IMG/VR virus record: IMGVR_UViG_3300021168_000016
Location: 61,422-125,421 of that record
Strand: one strand, 5' to 3'
Length of the DNA: 64,000 bases
Source: a virus
Under the pieces are notes generated by a model. It ran no database searches. It saw only the letters and a program-made list of their open reading frames with translations, and was not told the origin of the DNA. Made by a program: the position numbers and the translations under genes. This document shows, piece by piece, positions 1-7,494 of the stretch; position 1 is the first letter of the stretch; the number at the start of each line of letters is the position of its first letter.

Positions 1-34
1 GCCGAAGCTCACGCGATTTATTAATCAGCGACAT

Positions 35-65
35 AGAGTAGACAAACGTGACAGTTGTCTACTCT
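35..65. terminator. 11-bp perfect inverted repeat upstream of first gene
   Basis: AGAGTAGACAA (35-45) is followed after 9 nt by its exact complement TTGTCTACTCT (55-65). A weak T-run (TTTGAT) follows. It could be a terminator for genes left of the window or a leader hairpin for the gene at 102. No stronger assignment is possible. Confidence 0.5.
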
Positions 66-101
66 TTGATGTTGATATAAATCAATCAGATAGGAGATGT
101 T

Positions 102-479
102 ATGCGTCAGATTGGATCTGATCTTCGTGAAGTATATGGTTCGCACTATCGTCCCGAGCTAGTTGGTCAGCTTGGATCGGTTGTTAATGTTCAAACCCTT
201 AGGGTAGCAATGGGTCTACCGGCAGGCAAACTGCCAGTCGGCGCTGTTGATGCTCAGCTGATAGGTGATACCTATGTGGGTATTTCCAGCAGAGCAGTCG
301 CGGAATTGATGGCACCTAACTCACACAGGCCACATAGAATGTTTGCCCGTTGTAATCACTGTGGCCGTTGGATACCTGTCGGACGCTTTGGACAGCATCT
401 CGGCTTATACCGAATTGGTGGAAGAACTGCTGATGGCAAGCCACGATATGGCAAGCCATGTAAGGAGCGTGTATCATGA
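102..479 (+). CDS. Hypothetical Cys-containing phage protein
   Basis: 125 aa, not recognised. The start has a good ribosome site (AGGAGATGTT just before ATG). A CNHCGRW motif (C84, C87), a following His and a late Cys (about residue 120) suggest a single zinc-binding site in the C-terminal third. The stop overlaps the next ATG (ATGA), so the two are probably translated together. Confidence 0.7.
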   Translation: MRQIGSDLREVYGSHYRPELVGQLGSVVNVQTLRVAMGLPAGKLPVGAVDAQLIGDTYVGISSRAVAELMAPNSHRPHRMFARCNHCGRWIPVGRFGQHLGLYRIGGRTADGKPRYGKPCKERVS

Positions 480-991
480 CATCAGGACGCAGATTTTTCT
501 GGTCACCTAAAACCTCAATAGAACACATCAAACAGACAATAGGTGGCTCCACAATCAGCCATGAAGAGATGGAAAAGCTGAAGCAAGAACAGAAGACTGA
601 CATCGAGAAAGGAGCGGCTGAGGCTAGCCGCCAGCATCTCCGACTAATCGGGCTATTCCAGGAGATTGGAATGCATCCGACAGGTATTCACATCGGCATT
701 GAAAAAGGAGGAACACTCCTTTCGGATGATGGAGAGGAGCTTTGGAATGGAGCTATCTCCGCAGAATCATTCGAAGATACCATGATTGACTATCTCGAAT
801 CCATGCCTGAATCAATAGATCAGACCATCGAGTATGTCAGGCAGAAGTTGCAAGAGAAAAGAGACAAGGTAGCAGGTTGGAACAAGAAGGCACGCGCCGC
901 TGTTGATACAGCAACTTGTCCTGATTGCGGACACAAACTGCATACAGGAGTCTCTTGTCTGGAATCTGATTGCTGTGGGTGCGGAGAGTGA
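476..991 (+). CDS. Hypothetical protein with C-terminal zinc ribbon
   Basis: 171 aa. The middle is charged and probably helical. The last 26 residues contain CPDCGHKL, then C, CC and C, which looks like a small zinc ribbon. It starts on an ATGA overlap with the gene before and ends on a GTGA overlap with the small membrane protein after it. Function unknown. Confidence 0.7.
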   Translation: MTSGRRFFWSPKTSIEHIKQTIGGSTISHEEMEKLKQEQKTDIEKGAAEASRQHLRLIGLFQEIGMHPTGIHIGIEKGGTLLSDDGEELWNGAISAESFEDTMIDYLESMPESIDQTIEYVRQKLQEKRDKVAGWNKKARAAVDTATCPDCGHKLHTGVSCLESDCCGCGE

Positions 992-1146
992 TATCAACTC
1001 CGCTTTCACTCCTGTTTGTATGTCTAGTTGCTTCAACGATCCGAGCATTCTGTGAGGGTGCTGTGAAAGGAGTATACAAGCTCGTGCTATTGTTGGTATT
1101 TGTGAAATGTTTGATTATGTTAGCGGCACTAACGTCTGGGCAGTAG
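988..1146 (+). CDS. Small two-helix membrane protein (GTG start)
   Basis: 52 aa read from GTG at 988, overlapping the previous stop as GTGA. Two hydrophobic stretches (about residues 3-18 and 31-48) are separated by a short polar loop with RAFCEG. It fills an otherwise empty gap with the coupling style used throughout the window. The non-ATG start and small size make it less certain. Confidence 0.5.
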   Translation: MISTPLSLLFVCLVASTIRAFCEGAVKGVYKLVLLLVFVKCLIMLAALTSGQ

Positions 1147-1161
1147 AAGTGAGGTCTGGCC

Positions 1162-1359
1162 ATGCATGTTACACAAAGCGTTGACCGTGCTCCAATCACC
1201 AACATCACAATCAATTGCGATTGTGATGATTTACGTATGGAGACATTTTCTCTCTACGTGGAGATGTTGAATATATATGATGTTTGCGCCGCTGCTATTC
1301 CTGAATGGAGAAGGAGTCAACGCAGACATCAAAATCCAAATCCTAACTGGAAGAACTAA
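1162..1359 (+). CDS. Hypothetical small protein
   Basis: 65 aa, not recognised. The ribosome site is weak (GTGAGG upstream). The C-terminal end is basic and Asn/Pro rich. It is the only plausible frame in this gap, and a hairpin lies just after its stop. Confidence 0.4.
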   Translation: MHVTQSVDRAPITNITINCDCDDLRMETFSLYVEMLNIYDVCAAAIPEWRRSQRRHQNPNPNWKN

Positions 1360-1375
1360 AACATCTGCGACATAG

Positions 1376-1404
1376 ATCAGCCAGTCTGATATAGGCTGGC
1401 TGAT
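1376..1404. terminator. Hairpin ATCAGCCAG / CTGGCTGAT
   Basis: A 9-bp perfect inverted repeat with an 11-nt loop, followed by GTTTGTTT. It fits a rho-independent terminator, or a leader hairpin before the gene at 1443. Its CAGCC/GGCTG core recurs in the hairpins at 1688 and 3350. Confidence 0.55.
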
Positions 1405-1442
1405 GTTTGTTTCATGTGTTAAATCCAATAGAGGAGTTGTAA

Positions 1443-1667
1443 ATGACAACGACAGAACAACCTGACCAAAAATTCAGCTCAGCCGATGAAATAGCAAAGA
1501 CGCTATTACAGAAGCATCCCAACTGGAACGCCAGCCAAAATGAACTAAAGAACACAATCCTGGCAAGTCCGAAAGACTCCGGCACCGACGAAGCTCCAGT
1601 CTATGACGTCCAAAAGACGATGAAGAACATGGAGAAAATGAGCGAGCGCTGGGAGAAAGCTGCTTAA
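1443..1667 (+). CDS. Hypothetical small hydrophilic protein
   Basis: 74 aa, highly charged, without Cys or hydrophobic segments, and probably partly helical at the C-terminus (MKNMEKMSERWEK). ATG follows GAGGAGTTGTAA. It lies alone between two hairpins and may be a monocistronic unit. Function unknown. Confidence 0.65.
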   Translation: MTTTEQPDQKFSSADEIAKTLLQKHPNWNASQNELKNTILASPKDSGTDEAPVYDVQKTMKNMEKMSERWEKAA

Positions 1668-1687
1668 TACTGTTGTCGATCGATGAC

Positions 1688-1721
1688 AAAAGGCTGATGC
1701 AGAATATAGCATCAGCCTTTT
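1688..1721. terminator. Rho-independent terminator, 13-bp stem
   Basis: AAAAGGCTGATGC (1688-1700), an 8-nt loop, then the exact complement GCATCAGCCTTTT (1709-1721). The A-tract and T-tract make it usable on either strand. It closes the transcript of the gene at 1443. Confidence 0.8.
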
Positions 1722-1753
1722 GATGTGGATCGTCAATCAAGGGAGACTACAAA

Positions 1754-1942
1754 ATGCTTGGAGATTTGACTAGGCTGACAGATACACAACTGCTTGAATT
1801 CTTCATGTTGATCTTAAGCAAACCAGACAAAGAAATCTCACCATTCGATCACAGTGAAATGACTCAAATCAATGATGAATTCCTTAGACGGGGATTTGTT
1901 AGGGAAGCATACGCTGATTTACTGGCCAGTAAGGAGAAATAA
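1754..1942 (+). CDS. Hypothetical small protein
   Basis: 62 aa, helical and acidic in the middle (PDKEISPFDHSEMTQINDEF). ATG at 1754 follows AAGGGAGACTACAAA. The next gene starts one base after its stop. Not recognised. Confidence 0.6.
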   Translation: MLGDLTRLTDTQLLEFFMLILSKPDKEISPFDHSEMTQINDEFLRRGFVREAYADLLASKEK

Positions 1943-1943
1943 G

Positions 1944-2114
1944 ATGGACGAATGGTATTGCATGAATTGTGGGAAGCAACTAGTAAAAGTAAAGCTGGAT
2001 GAAGGTGATTTTCCTTGCTGCCTGGATTGTGCAATTAAGTATACAATTCATGGGACGGGAGTAGGCGATTCACTGTTCGTCGTAGGGGCTGACTCCCTTA
2101 AGATTACATTCTAA
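1944..2114 (+). CDS. Small zinc-ribbon protein
   Basis: 56 aa. ATG at 1944 follows AAGGAGAAATAAG, a better start than upstream in-frame codons. Two Cys pairs, CMNCGKQ (residues 7-10) and CCLDC (about 27-31), form a likely zinc ribbon. Partner and function unknown. Confidence 0.6.
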   Translation: MDEWYCMNCGKQLVKVKLDEGDFPCCLDCAIKYTIHGTGVGDSLFVVGADSLKITF

Positions 2115-2195
2115 GGTTGCCCTATAGAAGCAGTGATAACCCCAGCCATTCGTAGCGATCTTGGTCGCAACCTAGATAAGAAAGGAGGATAGCCA

Positions 2196-2414
2196 ATGCG
2201 GGAAAAGATGGTCATAGAAATTACTCCTGATCGCATAGAAAAGATGAAAAAGGTAGCAGTAGCCGTAGTCGAACTTATAGGTGCAAGCGACCTCACAGTG
2301 ATAGAAAAGTATCTCTGTCTTAAGTATCTGTCTGAGACGTTCACTGACACATATAAGATAGAGGCTGAAGTCTTTGAAGTCTCTACTGCAACTGATAGCA
2401 AAACTGCGAATTGA
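2196..2414 (+). CDS. Hypothetical small protein
   Basis: 72 aa, mostly helical, not recognised. ATG at 2196 follows AAAGGAGGATAGCCA, a strong ribosome site. The reverse strand is also open here, but the site and spacing support this strand. Confidence 0.6.
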   Translation: MREKMVIEITPDRIEKMKKVAVAVVELIGASDLTVIEKYLCLKYLSETFTDTYKIEAEVFEVSTATDSKTAN

Positions 2415-2421
2415 GGGACAA

Positions 2422-2625
2422 ATGAAAAAAGAAGACGAACAGTTGAATAAACTTCAAGCAGCGGGAAATGATGTCGTCTCCCTCCTTAATGAAAGGGGAT
2501 TAACCCCAATTGAAATGCTGCTAGTCATCACAGCGCTCTACACCTCCATGGCACAGGCTCTTGGAGTAGTAGATCCCGTTGGAATGCTAGCTTCAAAGAT
2601 GAAAGACAACAAAGGTAGGAATTAA
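2422..2625 (+). CDS. Hypothetical small helical protein
   Basis: 67 aa, starting at ATG 2422 after GAGGGACAA. The sequence is amphipathic helical, with TPIEMLLVITALYTSMAQAL near the C-terminus. Organisation resembles the preceding protein and both may pack as helical bundles. No family recognised. Confidence 0.6.
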   Translation: MKKEDEQLNKLQAAGNDVVSLLNERGLTPIEMLLVITALYTSMAQALGVVDPVGMLASKMKDNKGRN

Positions 2626-2723
2626 GGACGAATGCAGTGATCCTGCAGACCTGATGGCCATGACGATGGCCATCTTGAAGTAAATAGTTAAAACGGCTTA
2701 GTTAAAACTAAGGGAAGGAACAT

Positions 2724-2924
2724 ATGCCACGCAAACGACGAGTAATCGTCACAATGAAACCCGACAGCATGTACTATGCTGTCTCAATCGAAGTAGAGGG
2801 AAAGTCGAAAGGGAGTTGGGAAGCAGTTAGGCCGGCAAAGTTGATCCACAAAAGGAGAATCGAGGCGAACCGATTAGGGTATATGATTGCAAGTATGCTA
2901 GTCTTGTCCGCCAAGGAGAAGTGA
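2724..2924 (+). CDS. Hypothetical basic small protein
   Basis: 66 aa, strongly basic at the start (PRKRRVIV) with a beta-strand-like middle. ATG follows AAGGGAAGGAACAT. The 98 bases before it contain a GATGGCCAT direct repeat and no gene. Function unknown; nucleic-acid binding is possible from charge alone. Confidence 0.55.
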   Translation: MPRKRRVIVTMKPDSMYYAVSIEVEGKSKGSWEAVRPAKLIHKRRIEANRLGYMIASMLVLSAKEK

Positions 2925-3008
2925 AGCTGTTATATTAAGAGCTCATTGGTATCTTACTGTATTGAAAGACAAGATTTGGGGTTGACAAGCAAATGAAAGG
3001 ATCTCAGA

Positions 3009-3308
3009 ATGGAACTCTACAGATGCCTCGACTGTGATTTCGTTGGTAATCTTGAGAAAGGAGGATGCTCCAAATGCTGTAGTCAGGCGACAATTTCTGA
3101 GGAAATTGTCAGGATTCACGATATAGAGTATGAAGTAATCAACACAGAAAGAGAAAGAGAAGAGGAATGTGCCTCTGTTCTAGTTGCAACTCCGCTCCCT
3201 GTAGCTGTAAGAAAGAAGAGTCAGTTAACTCTTCTTTTGATCATGATTTCCTCCGCTACCAGAACAAAATTCTCTTCAATGTCATCCAAAGGGGTAAAAT
3301 CCAGGTAG
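3009..3308 (+). CDS. Cys-rich protein, possibly frameshifted into the next frame
   Basis: 99 aa. Residues 1-53 look real: YRCLDCDF and CSKCC give a zinc-ribbon pattern. After about residue 54 the composition changes to an Ser/Leu-rich tail typical of a wrong frame. The overlapping frame beginning at 3167 carries a second Cys cluster. Either two overlapping genes or one gene broken (or programmed) by a frameshift near 3150-3170. Confidence 0.5.
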   Translation: MELYRCLDCDFVGNLEKGGCSKCCSQATISEEIVRIHDIEYEVINTEREREEECASVLVATPLPVAVRKKSQLTLLLIMISSATRTKFSSMSSKGVKSR

Positions 3309-3340
3309 AGAGTAGCCCCAAACCAAACCCTTCTAAGTAG
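3167..3340 (+). CDS. Cys-rich small protein overlapping the previous gene
   Basis: 57 aa from ATG 3167, preceded by GAAGAGGA. It begins CLCSSCNSAPCSC, two adjacent CxxC-like pairs, and then has a polar region ending PKPNPSK. It overlaps the gene at 3009 by 142 nt in another frame. It may be the true C-terminal half of that protein. Confidence 0.45.
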   Translation: MCLCSSCNSAPCSCKKEESVNSSFDHDFLRYQNKILFNVIQRGKIQVESSPKPNPSK

Positions 3341-3349
3341 ATACTGAAC

Positions 3350-3384
3350 TCAGCCGTCATGTTTCAAGTAATTATGACGGCTGA
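3350..3384. terminator. 11-bp hairpin TCAGCCGTCAT / ATGACGGCTGA
   Basis: A perfect 11-bp inverted repeat around a 13-nt loop, followed by TTTGTG. It lies between the Cys-rich pair and the gene at 3408 and is probably a terminator. Confidence 0.65.
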
Positions 3385-3407
3385 TTTGTGTATCTAAGGG
3401 AGAAGAA

Positions 3408-3665
3408 ATGAATAACGATAGAGTCGTTCATGCGTTTCAGATGGTTATGTCAGTCCCTTTAGCACCTGATGATAAAGAAGAATACTTGCAGATGAAGCAC
3501 ACGGTACTCAATTGTCTTGCGATAATCGCAGAAGCAGGAAAGTTAGAAGTGGAGCTCAATCAAGCACTTGAAAACATAACCGCAATAGTAAAGGGATCAG
3601 AATTCCGTAACTTTATAAATGAGTATCACAAAGCTGAGAAAGGAAAGAAGGACCATGCTAACTAG
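3408..3665 (+). CDS. Hypothetical helical protein
   Basis: 85 aa, helical and charged, no Cys clusters. ATG follows AAGGGAGAAGAA. Its end overlaps the next gene by 11 nt. Not recognised. Confidence 0.65.
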   Translation: MNNDRVVHAFQMVMSVPLAPDDKEEYLQMKHTVLNCLAIIAEAGKLEVELNQALENITAIVKGSEFRNFINEYHKAEKGKKDHAN

Positions 3666-3936
3666 CCTATTGAAGGCAGATGAACATCAATACATGAAAG
3701 AAATGATTGAAGAAGCAGAATATCAAAACTTCTGCCGAGAGCATCCTCACCTAAAGAAATTCACAGAGACATTTCGACGGATGAAATATCTCAGCAGAAC
3801 ACAGATTAACCGAAAGGTCATATGCCCAATCTTGGGCCATGACATACAAAGATGTACATTCTTTGAGGAATCCAGAGGAGTAGAGGCTTTCTGGTGTAAC
3901 CGCTGTGACCATTCTGGTCATAACAGATTGTACTGA
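3655..3936 (+). CDS. Hypothetical zinc-binding protein
   Basis: 93 aa, starting at ATG 3655 after GAAAGGAAAGAAGG. The C-terminal half has CPILGHD, C, and CNRCDHSGH, a likely Cys/His zinc site. The N-terminal half is helical. Function unknown. Confidence 0.6.
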   Translation: MLTSLLKADEHQYMKEMIEEAEYQNFCREHPHLKKFTETFRRMKYLSRTQINRKVICPILGHDIQRCTFFEESRGVEAFWCNRCDHSGHNRLY

Positions 3937-3957
3937 GGTATATACAGGTAAGCAGCT

Positions 3958-4308
3958 ATGAAACACTATTATTGGATTCTGGATGAGAATGGAAATCCAC
4001 TAAAAGTAAACGATCCTCTTACCTGGGCCGCTTGGTATGAGACAGCGGAGCGGCATATCGGTAATGATTTCCTTCCTGGCGGCATTCAGATTTCAACTGT
4101 CTTTCTGGGACTGGACCATAGCTTTTCCTTCTTGGAAGAAAGTCCTCCGGTTCTATGGGAGACAATGATATTCGGAGGAGAAGAAGATGGCTACCAGGAA
4201 CGCTACTGTACCAAAGAGGAAGCACTTGAAGGGCACAAAATAGCAGTCATGTTAGCACAGATGAGCTTGTCCTCAAAGGAAGTAGGAGGTAGCAATGACA
4301 ACACGTGA
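3958..4308 (+). CDS. Hypothetical protein
   Basis: 116 aa. It opens with YYWILDENGNPLKV and is rich in Trp and Glu, resembling small phage proteins with a beta-sheet core. I do not recognise a family. Its last 14 nt overlap the following gene. Confidence 0.65.
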   Translation: MKHYYWILDENGNPLKVNDPLTWAAWYETAERHIGNDFLPGGIQISTVFLGLDHSFSFLEESPPVLWETMIFGGEEDGYQERYCTKEEALEGHKIAVMLAQMSLSSKEVGGSNDNT

Positions 4309-4570
4309 GTTCCATTTTATGCTGATAGGATTCAACATCGCCATGTGGCTCTGCATAGCTATCTCTTGGGTAGCGAGGAGAAGATTGAATCACAGGAAAT
4401 GTGAGCATTGTAAGAGAAAGTTTTGGACGAGGGATTCAACCTGCAAGGATCATCCTAATCTGTTCTGTACCGATTATTGTGAAACAAGCTACGGGATAGA
4501 TTTCCTAATCTCTGAAGGCATTCCTCCAGAGGTAGCTATCAAGATAGTATGTGCTCAAGAATCAAAGTAG
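4295..4570 (+). CDS. Membrane-anchored Cys-rich protein
   Basis: 91 aa. One hydrophobic segment (about residues 8-27) is followed by a basic stretch and CEHCKRKFW, C, and CTDYC, a treble-clef-like zinc site on the cytosolic side (positive-inside rule). It starts with an overlap into the gene before. Role unknown. Confidence 0.6.
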   Translation: MTTREFHFMLIGFNIAMWLCIAISWVARRRLNHRKCEHCKRKFWTRDSTCKDHPNLFCTDYCETSYGIDFLISEGIPPEVAIKIVCAQESK

Positions 4571-4615
4571 TATAACCCCCAACCTCCAACCAAATCTATA
4601 AAGAGGATATAGAAG

Positions 4616-6031
4616 ATGTCACAAGAGAGAGAATTATTGAACGAAGCCAGAGAACAAATTCAACGTCAACAAGAACAGCTGGAGGAACTGGCCAATCCTA
4701 GCGCTGTCAAACTGGGTACTGTGATGGCTGTCTATTCAGATTCCATCGTTGTTAGCTCGGGAGATGGTCTCTTCCAACTCATGAATCAACCGACAACTAA
4801 GCAATTCAAACCGGGAGATACCGTCTGCCTCCATCCAATGACCAGTAACCTGATAGGGAAGTCAGATTATGAAAGGTATGGGAAGACAGGAACAGTTCAG
4901 TCCATTGGGACTGACTTCATAGAAGTCATTATCGACGGTAGTTCAACCTTTGTCTCTCAGACCAGAGTGAAGGGACTGGAAACAGGTGATCGTGTACTTT
5001 GTGATGTCACCAACACTATCATCGTGAAGAAGCTCGAGAGTGAAGCTGAGAAGTACTTGTTCGCTGAACAAGTCAACCTCGACTGGAGTGAGATTGGTGG
5101 ATGTGATGAAGCAAAGAAAGAACTGAGAGGGACGATTGAGAAGCCAATGCAGCACAGCAAACTCTTTGCTGCTTTTAAGAAGAAGACACCAAAAGGCTTC
5201 TTACTTCACGGTCGTCCAGGCAATGGAAAGACTATGCTGGGAAAGGCAGTGGCAACAGCAATCGCTAAGGCTCAAGGGAAGCAAGCGGCACCTTCTGCTT
5301 TCTGCTATGTGAAGGGACCAGCAATATTAGACAAGTTCGTCGGTGAGACGGAAAAGATGATCCGAGCACTCTTTGAACAATGCCGGCAGCATAAGCAGAA
5401 ACATGGCTACCCTGCTGTCATGTTCGTCGATGAGGCTGATGCGATATTGGCTAATCGGACATCCAGTAAGCACATTGGACTTGGGATGACAGTTGTCCCC
5501 CAATTCCTATCAGAAATGGATGGACTTGTGGACAGTGCTGCCATTGTCATACTGGCTACAAACCGCCCAGATACATTGGATCCTGCCGTAATTCGTCCAG
5601 GGAGAGTAGATCACAAACTCTATATTGCTCCCCCATCCAAGGAGAATGCTACCGACCATATCGCTATCCATATGCGAGAGATTCCAACCAGTGAGGATGA
5701 TTTAGCTAGTCGGGTAACAGAAGAATTGTATACCGAAAGCTATCCTCTCTACAGGATGGTCGCTCATGGGCAGTGGGTCTTCTTTGGATTAAAAGACTTA
5801 ATCTCAGGAGCCATGCTAGCTTCCATCGTTGAACAAGCAACGTCCAATGCCATCGATAGGAACATAGAATCAAAGAGTTCTAAAATCAATGGCGTTAACT
5901 TCTGCGATTTCCAATCTGCCTTAAAGTCGATGCAGAAATCACAGTATGGTCTCAACCATGAACTGGAAGTTCAGGAGTTCGCGGAAGCTCGCGGCTTCAA
6001 ACCATCCACAATCCAGTGGGTAGGAGTCTAA
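4616..6031 (+). CDS. AAA+ ATPase, ARC/Mpa (proteasomal ATPase)-like
   Basis: 471 aa. The order matches proteasome-activating ATPases: N-terminal coiled coil (residues 3-27), OB-like beta domain (30-140) and one AAA module. Walker A is GRPGNGKT (199-206), Walker B FVDEADA (about 270-276), sensor ATNRPD and arginine finger RPGR. The stretch KGPAILDKFVGETEK followed by VVPQFLSEMDG is especially like actinobacterial ARC/Mpa, which unfold Pup-tagged proteins. The C-terminus (IQWVGV) lacks the HbYX proteasome-docking motif, so a host 20S partner is not indicated. Two small paralogous proteins follow it directly. Role in phage infection is inferred only: substrate unfolding or remodelling. Confidence 0.85.
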   Translation: MSQERELLNEAREQIQRQQEQLEELANPSAVKLGTVMAVYSDSIVVSSGDGLFQLMNQPTTKQFKPGDTVCLHPMTSNLIGKSDYERYGKTGTVQSIGTDFIEVIIDGSSTFVSQTRVKGLETGDRVLCDVTNTIIVKKLESEAEKYLFAEQVNLDWSEIGGCDEAKKELRGTIEKPMQHSKLFAAFKKKTPKGFLLHGRPGNGKTMLGKAVATAIAKAQGKQAAPSAFCYVKGPAILDKFVGETEKMIRALFEQCRQHKQKHGYPAVMFVDEADAILANRTSSKHIGLGMTVVPQFLSEMDGLVDSAAIVILATNRPDTLDPAVIRPGRVDHKLYIAPPSKENATDHIAIHMREIPTSEDDLASRVTEELYTESYPLYRMVAHGQWVFFGLKDLISGAMLASIVEQATSNAIDRNIESKSSKINGVNFCDFQSALKSMQKSQYGLNHELEVQEFAEARGFKPSTIQWVGV

Positions 6032-6032
6032 G

Positions 6033-6233
6033 ATGCAGATACAAAGGCAGCGACAGAAGGAAGGAACTGAGAACAGGAACAAGCAGATCCCATCGGGAGT
6101 TCCTGTCATTGACAACTCCGATCTCCTGGATAAGCTTCAGGAAGCGGGCAAGGAGGATGAAGGAACAGACTTTGACTCCATGGATGATGGTTCGCCATTG
6201 GATGATGGAGAAGGAGGCTGCACATGCTGGTAA
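6033..6233 (+). CDS. Small acidic protein with C-terminal CTCW
   Basis: 66 aa, very polar and probably disordered. Residues 21-37 (IPSGVPVIDNSDLLDKLQ) match the next protein, so the two are paralogues. The second half is Asp/Glu/Gly rich and ends GGCTCW. It starts one base after the ATPase stop, so co-expression is expected. The size, disorder and position recall a Pup-like tag, but no Pup signature (terminal GGQ/E) is present. The CxC end may bind metal, form a disulfide or be modified. Confidence 0.65.
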   Translation: MQIQRQRQKEGTENRNKQIPSGVPVIDNSDLLDKLQEAGKEDEGTDFDSMDDGSPLDDGEGGCTCW

Positions 6234-6439
6234 AGAAACAGAAGAAAGAAGAAGTTAAGGAAAGCATCCATGACCAAAAGATTCCTCAAGCAGTGCCAGT
6301 CGTAGATTCCTCAGAACTGGTGAAGAAACTACAATTGGCTGAGGAAAAGAAGAAACGGGAAGAATCCCAAATCGAGAAATTGGAAAGAGAAGTAAGGCAA
6401 TTAATGAGGGAAGCAGAAAGGAAATGCGGATGCTTCTAA
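6224..6439 (+). CDS. Small coiled-coil protein with C-terminal CGCF
   Basis: 71 aa, paralogue of the protein before it: IPQAVPVVDSSELVKKLQ aligns with its central segment. The second half is a highly charged helix (EKKKREESQIEKLEREVRQL) instead of an acidic tail. It also ends in CxC plus an aromatic residue (CGCF). It overlaps the gene before by 10 nt. A helix able to pair with the ATPase coiled coil is a plausible but untested role. Confidence 0.65.
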   Translation: MLVKKQKKEEVKESIHDQKIPQAVPVVDSSELVKKLQLAEEKKKREESQIEKLEREVRQLMREAERKCGCF

Positions 6440-6567
6440 TAAACTACTGGAAGACAACATATTGGAAGCATGTTTTGTTAGCAAAACCGATAATATGGGG
6501 AGTCGACTCCAACTTCAATCCGCCAAAGAAGTACATTAGAGTATTGGGGATTGCCATATGCTGGTAG
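6424..6567 (+). CDS. Possible small Trp/Lys-rich protein
   Basis: 47 aa from ATG 6424 (or 45 aa from ATG 6430, which has better spacing to AAAGGAA). It fills the gap between its neighbours and overlaps both, as is usual here. No known family; a short hydrophobic end could touch the membrane. Confidence 0.4.
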   Translation: MRMLLINYWKTTYWKHVLLAKPIIWGVDSNFNPPKKYIRVLGIAICW

Positions 6568-6884
6568 AATGGTTAGAGATAGGATACCTCTCGCTAGGCA
6601 CATCAACCATCACCCTAACAATAACCCGAGCAAAGGTATCTAAGCCCCTGCGGGCTTGGATATCTTCTCATAGTAGTTACCTAGGCGAAATGATTAACTG
6701 CCCGTACTGCACCAGTCATTGGGTAGCATTTCTGCTATGTGGAATCTATCATCCACGACCCTTCCCACTGAACTGGTTAACTGACTGGTTTGTCAGTTCG
6801 ATGGCAGTCGTTGCGATTTCCTCAGTTCTAAGTCGGTTCGTGTTTTCAGCTATAACCAAAATCTATCCGCCAAAAGAGGATTAG
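6558..6884 (+). CDS. DUF1360-like membrane protein
   Basis: 108 aa. The pattern 'TxTITRAKVSKPLR ... INCPYCTSHWVAF ... transmembrane helix' matches the DUF1360 family of small bacterial membrane proteins, where CPxCxxxW is the signature. Hydrophobic segments lie near residues 8-24, 55-65 and 78-96. The biochemical role of the family is unknown. ATG at 6558 overlaps the putative gene before it. Confidence 0.7.
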   Translation: MLVEWLEIGYLSLGTSTITLTITRAKVSKPLRAWISSHSSYLGEMINCPYCTSHWVAFLLCGIYHPRPFPLNWLTDWFVSSMAVVAISSVLSRFVFSAITKIYPPKED

Positions 6885-6885
6885 C

Positions 6886-7173
6886 ATGCAGATAAAACAG
6901 ACTGTAAAAAGAGCTGAAGAGTCGATAGAGAGATTCAGGCAAAGAGTAGGCGGAGATATCTACTTATTCCTTTGTAGTATGATCCTATTACTCAACGGCC
7001 TGATCCTGGCTGCCGCAGGGATCTACATGATCTTTACGCGAGACTGGAAACACGGATTTGCTGTACTCCTAGTAGGAGCTGGTGCTACTATTCTCGCTCG
7101 TGTTTTCTTCTTGCTATCTCACTGGTTCAAGAGGCTAATAGACAGATTGTTTGAGAAACTTTGGGGAAAGTAG
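6886..7173 (+). CDS. Two-helix membrane protein
   Basis: 95 aa. Two clear membrane segments (about residues 26-50 and 57-80) with a short connecting loop and basic, cytosol-type ends. It follows the DUF1360-like gene by one base and the next gene follows directly, so the three likely form one unit. Not recognised; holin-like function cannot be excluded. Confidence 0.6.
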   Translation: MQIKQTVKRAEESIERFRQRVGGDIYLFLCSMILLLNGLILAAAGIYMIFTRDWKHGFAVLLVGAGATILARVFFLLSHWFKRLIDRLFEKLWGK

Positions 7174-7467
7174 ATGACAAAAGCAGAGATTAAGCAATGG
7201 TGTACCGATAACCTCTTTGGGCAGCGAAAGATATATGGAGTTGAGATACCGCTGACTCGAGCACAAAGAGCTATACTCCAGCTGGCCGTAGCTGTCATCC
7301 TTAAATGGGAGGCGAGAGATGAAGCAACAAAGGAAGTATCCAGCAAAGTTACTCCGTCGGCTAAGAAGAGAGTTGATCTTTTGGCAGACAGAGTACCTTC
7401 TGCTGGTAAAGAAGAATTACCCAATTTCGTACAGGGACCAGATATTCAAGACAAGTCTTCGCGCTAA
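7174..7467 (+). CDS. Hypothetical protein
   Basis: 97 aa, basic N-terminal half (TKAEIKQWCTDNLFGQRK) and a low-complexity C-terminal half. ATG immediately follows the previous stop (TAGATG). No family recognised. Confidence 0.6.
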   Translation: MTKAEIKQWCTDNLFGQRKIYGVEIPLTRAQRAILQLAVAVILKWEARDEATKEVSSKVTPSAKKRVDLLADRVPSAGKEELPNFVQGPDIQDKSSR

Positions 7468-7494
7468 GCAAGTCCTCAAGAATTAGGGGGTAAG

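Noticed and set aside
2111-2401. Minus-strand ORF of 96 aa
   Set aside because: The + strand gene at 2196 has a strong ribosome site and fits the surrounding gene direction.
2982-3010. Promoter (TTGACA upstream of 3009)
   Set aside because: No acceptable -10 at the right distance, and the start point would fall after the ATG.
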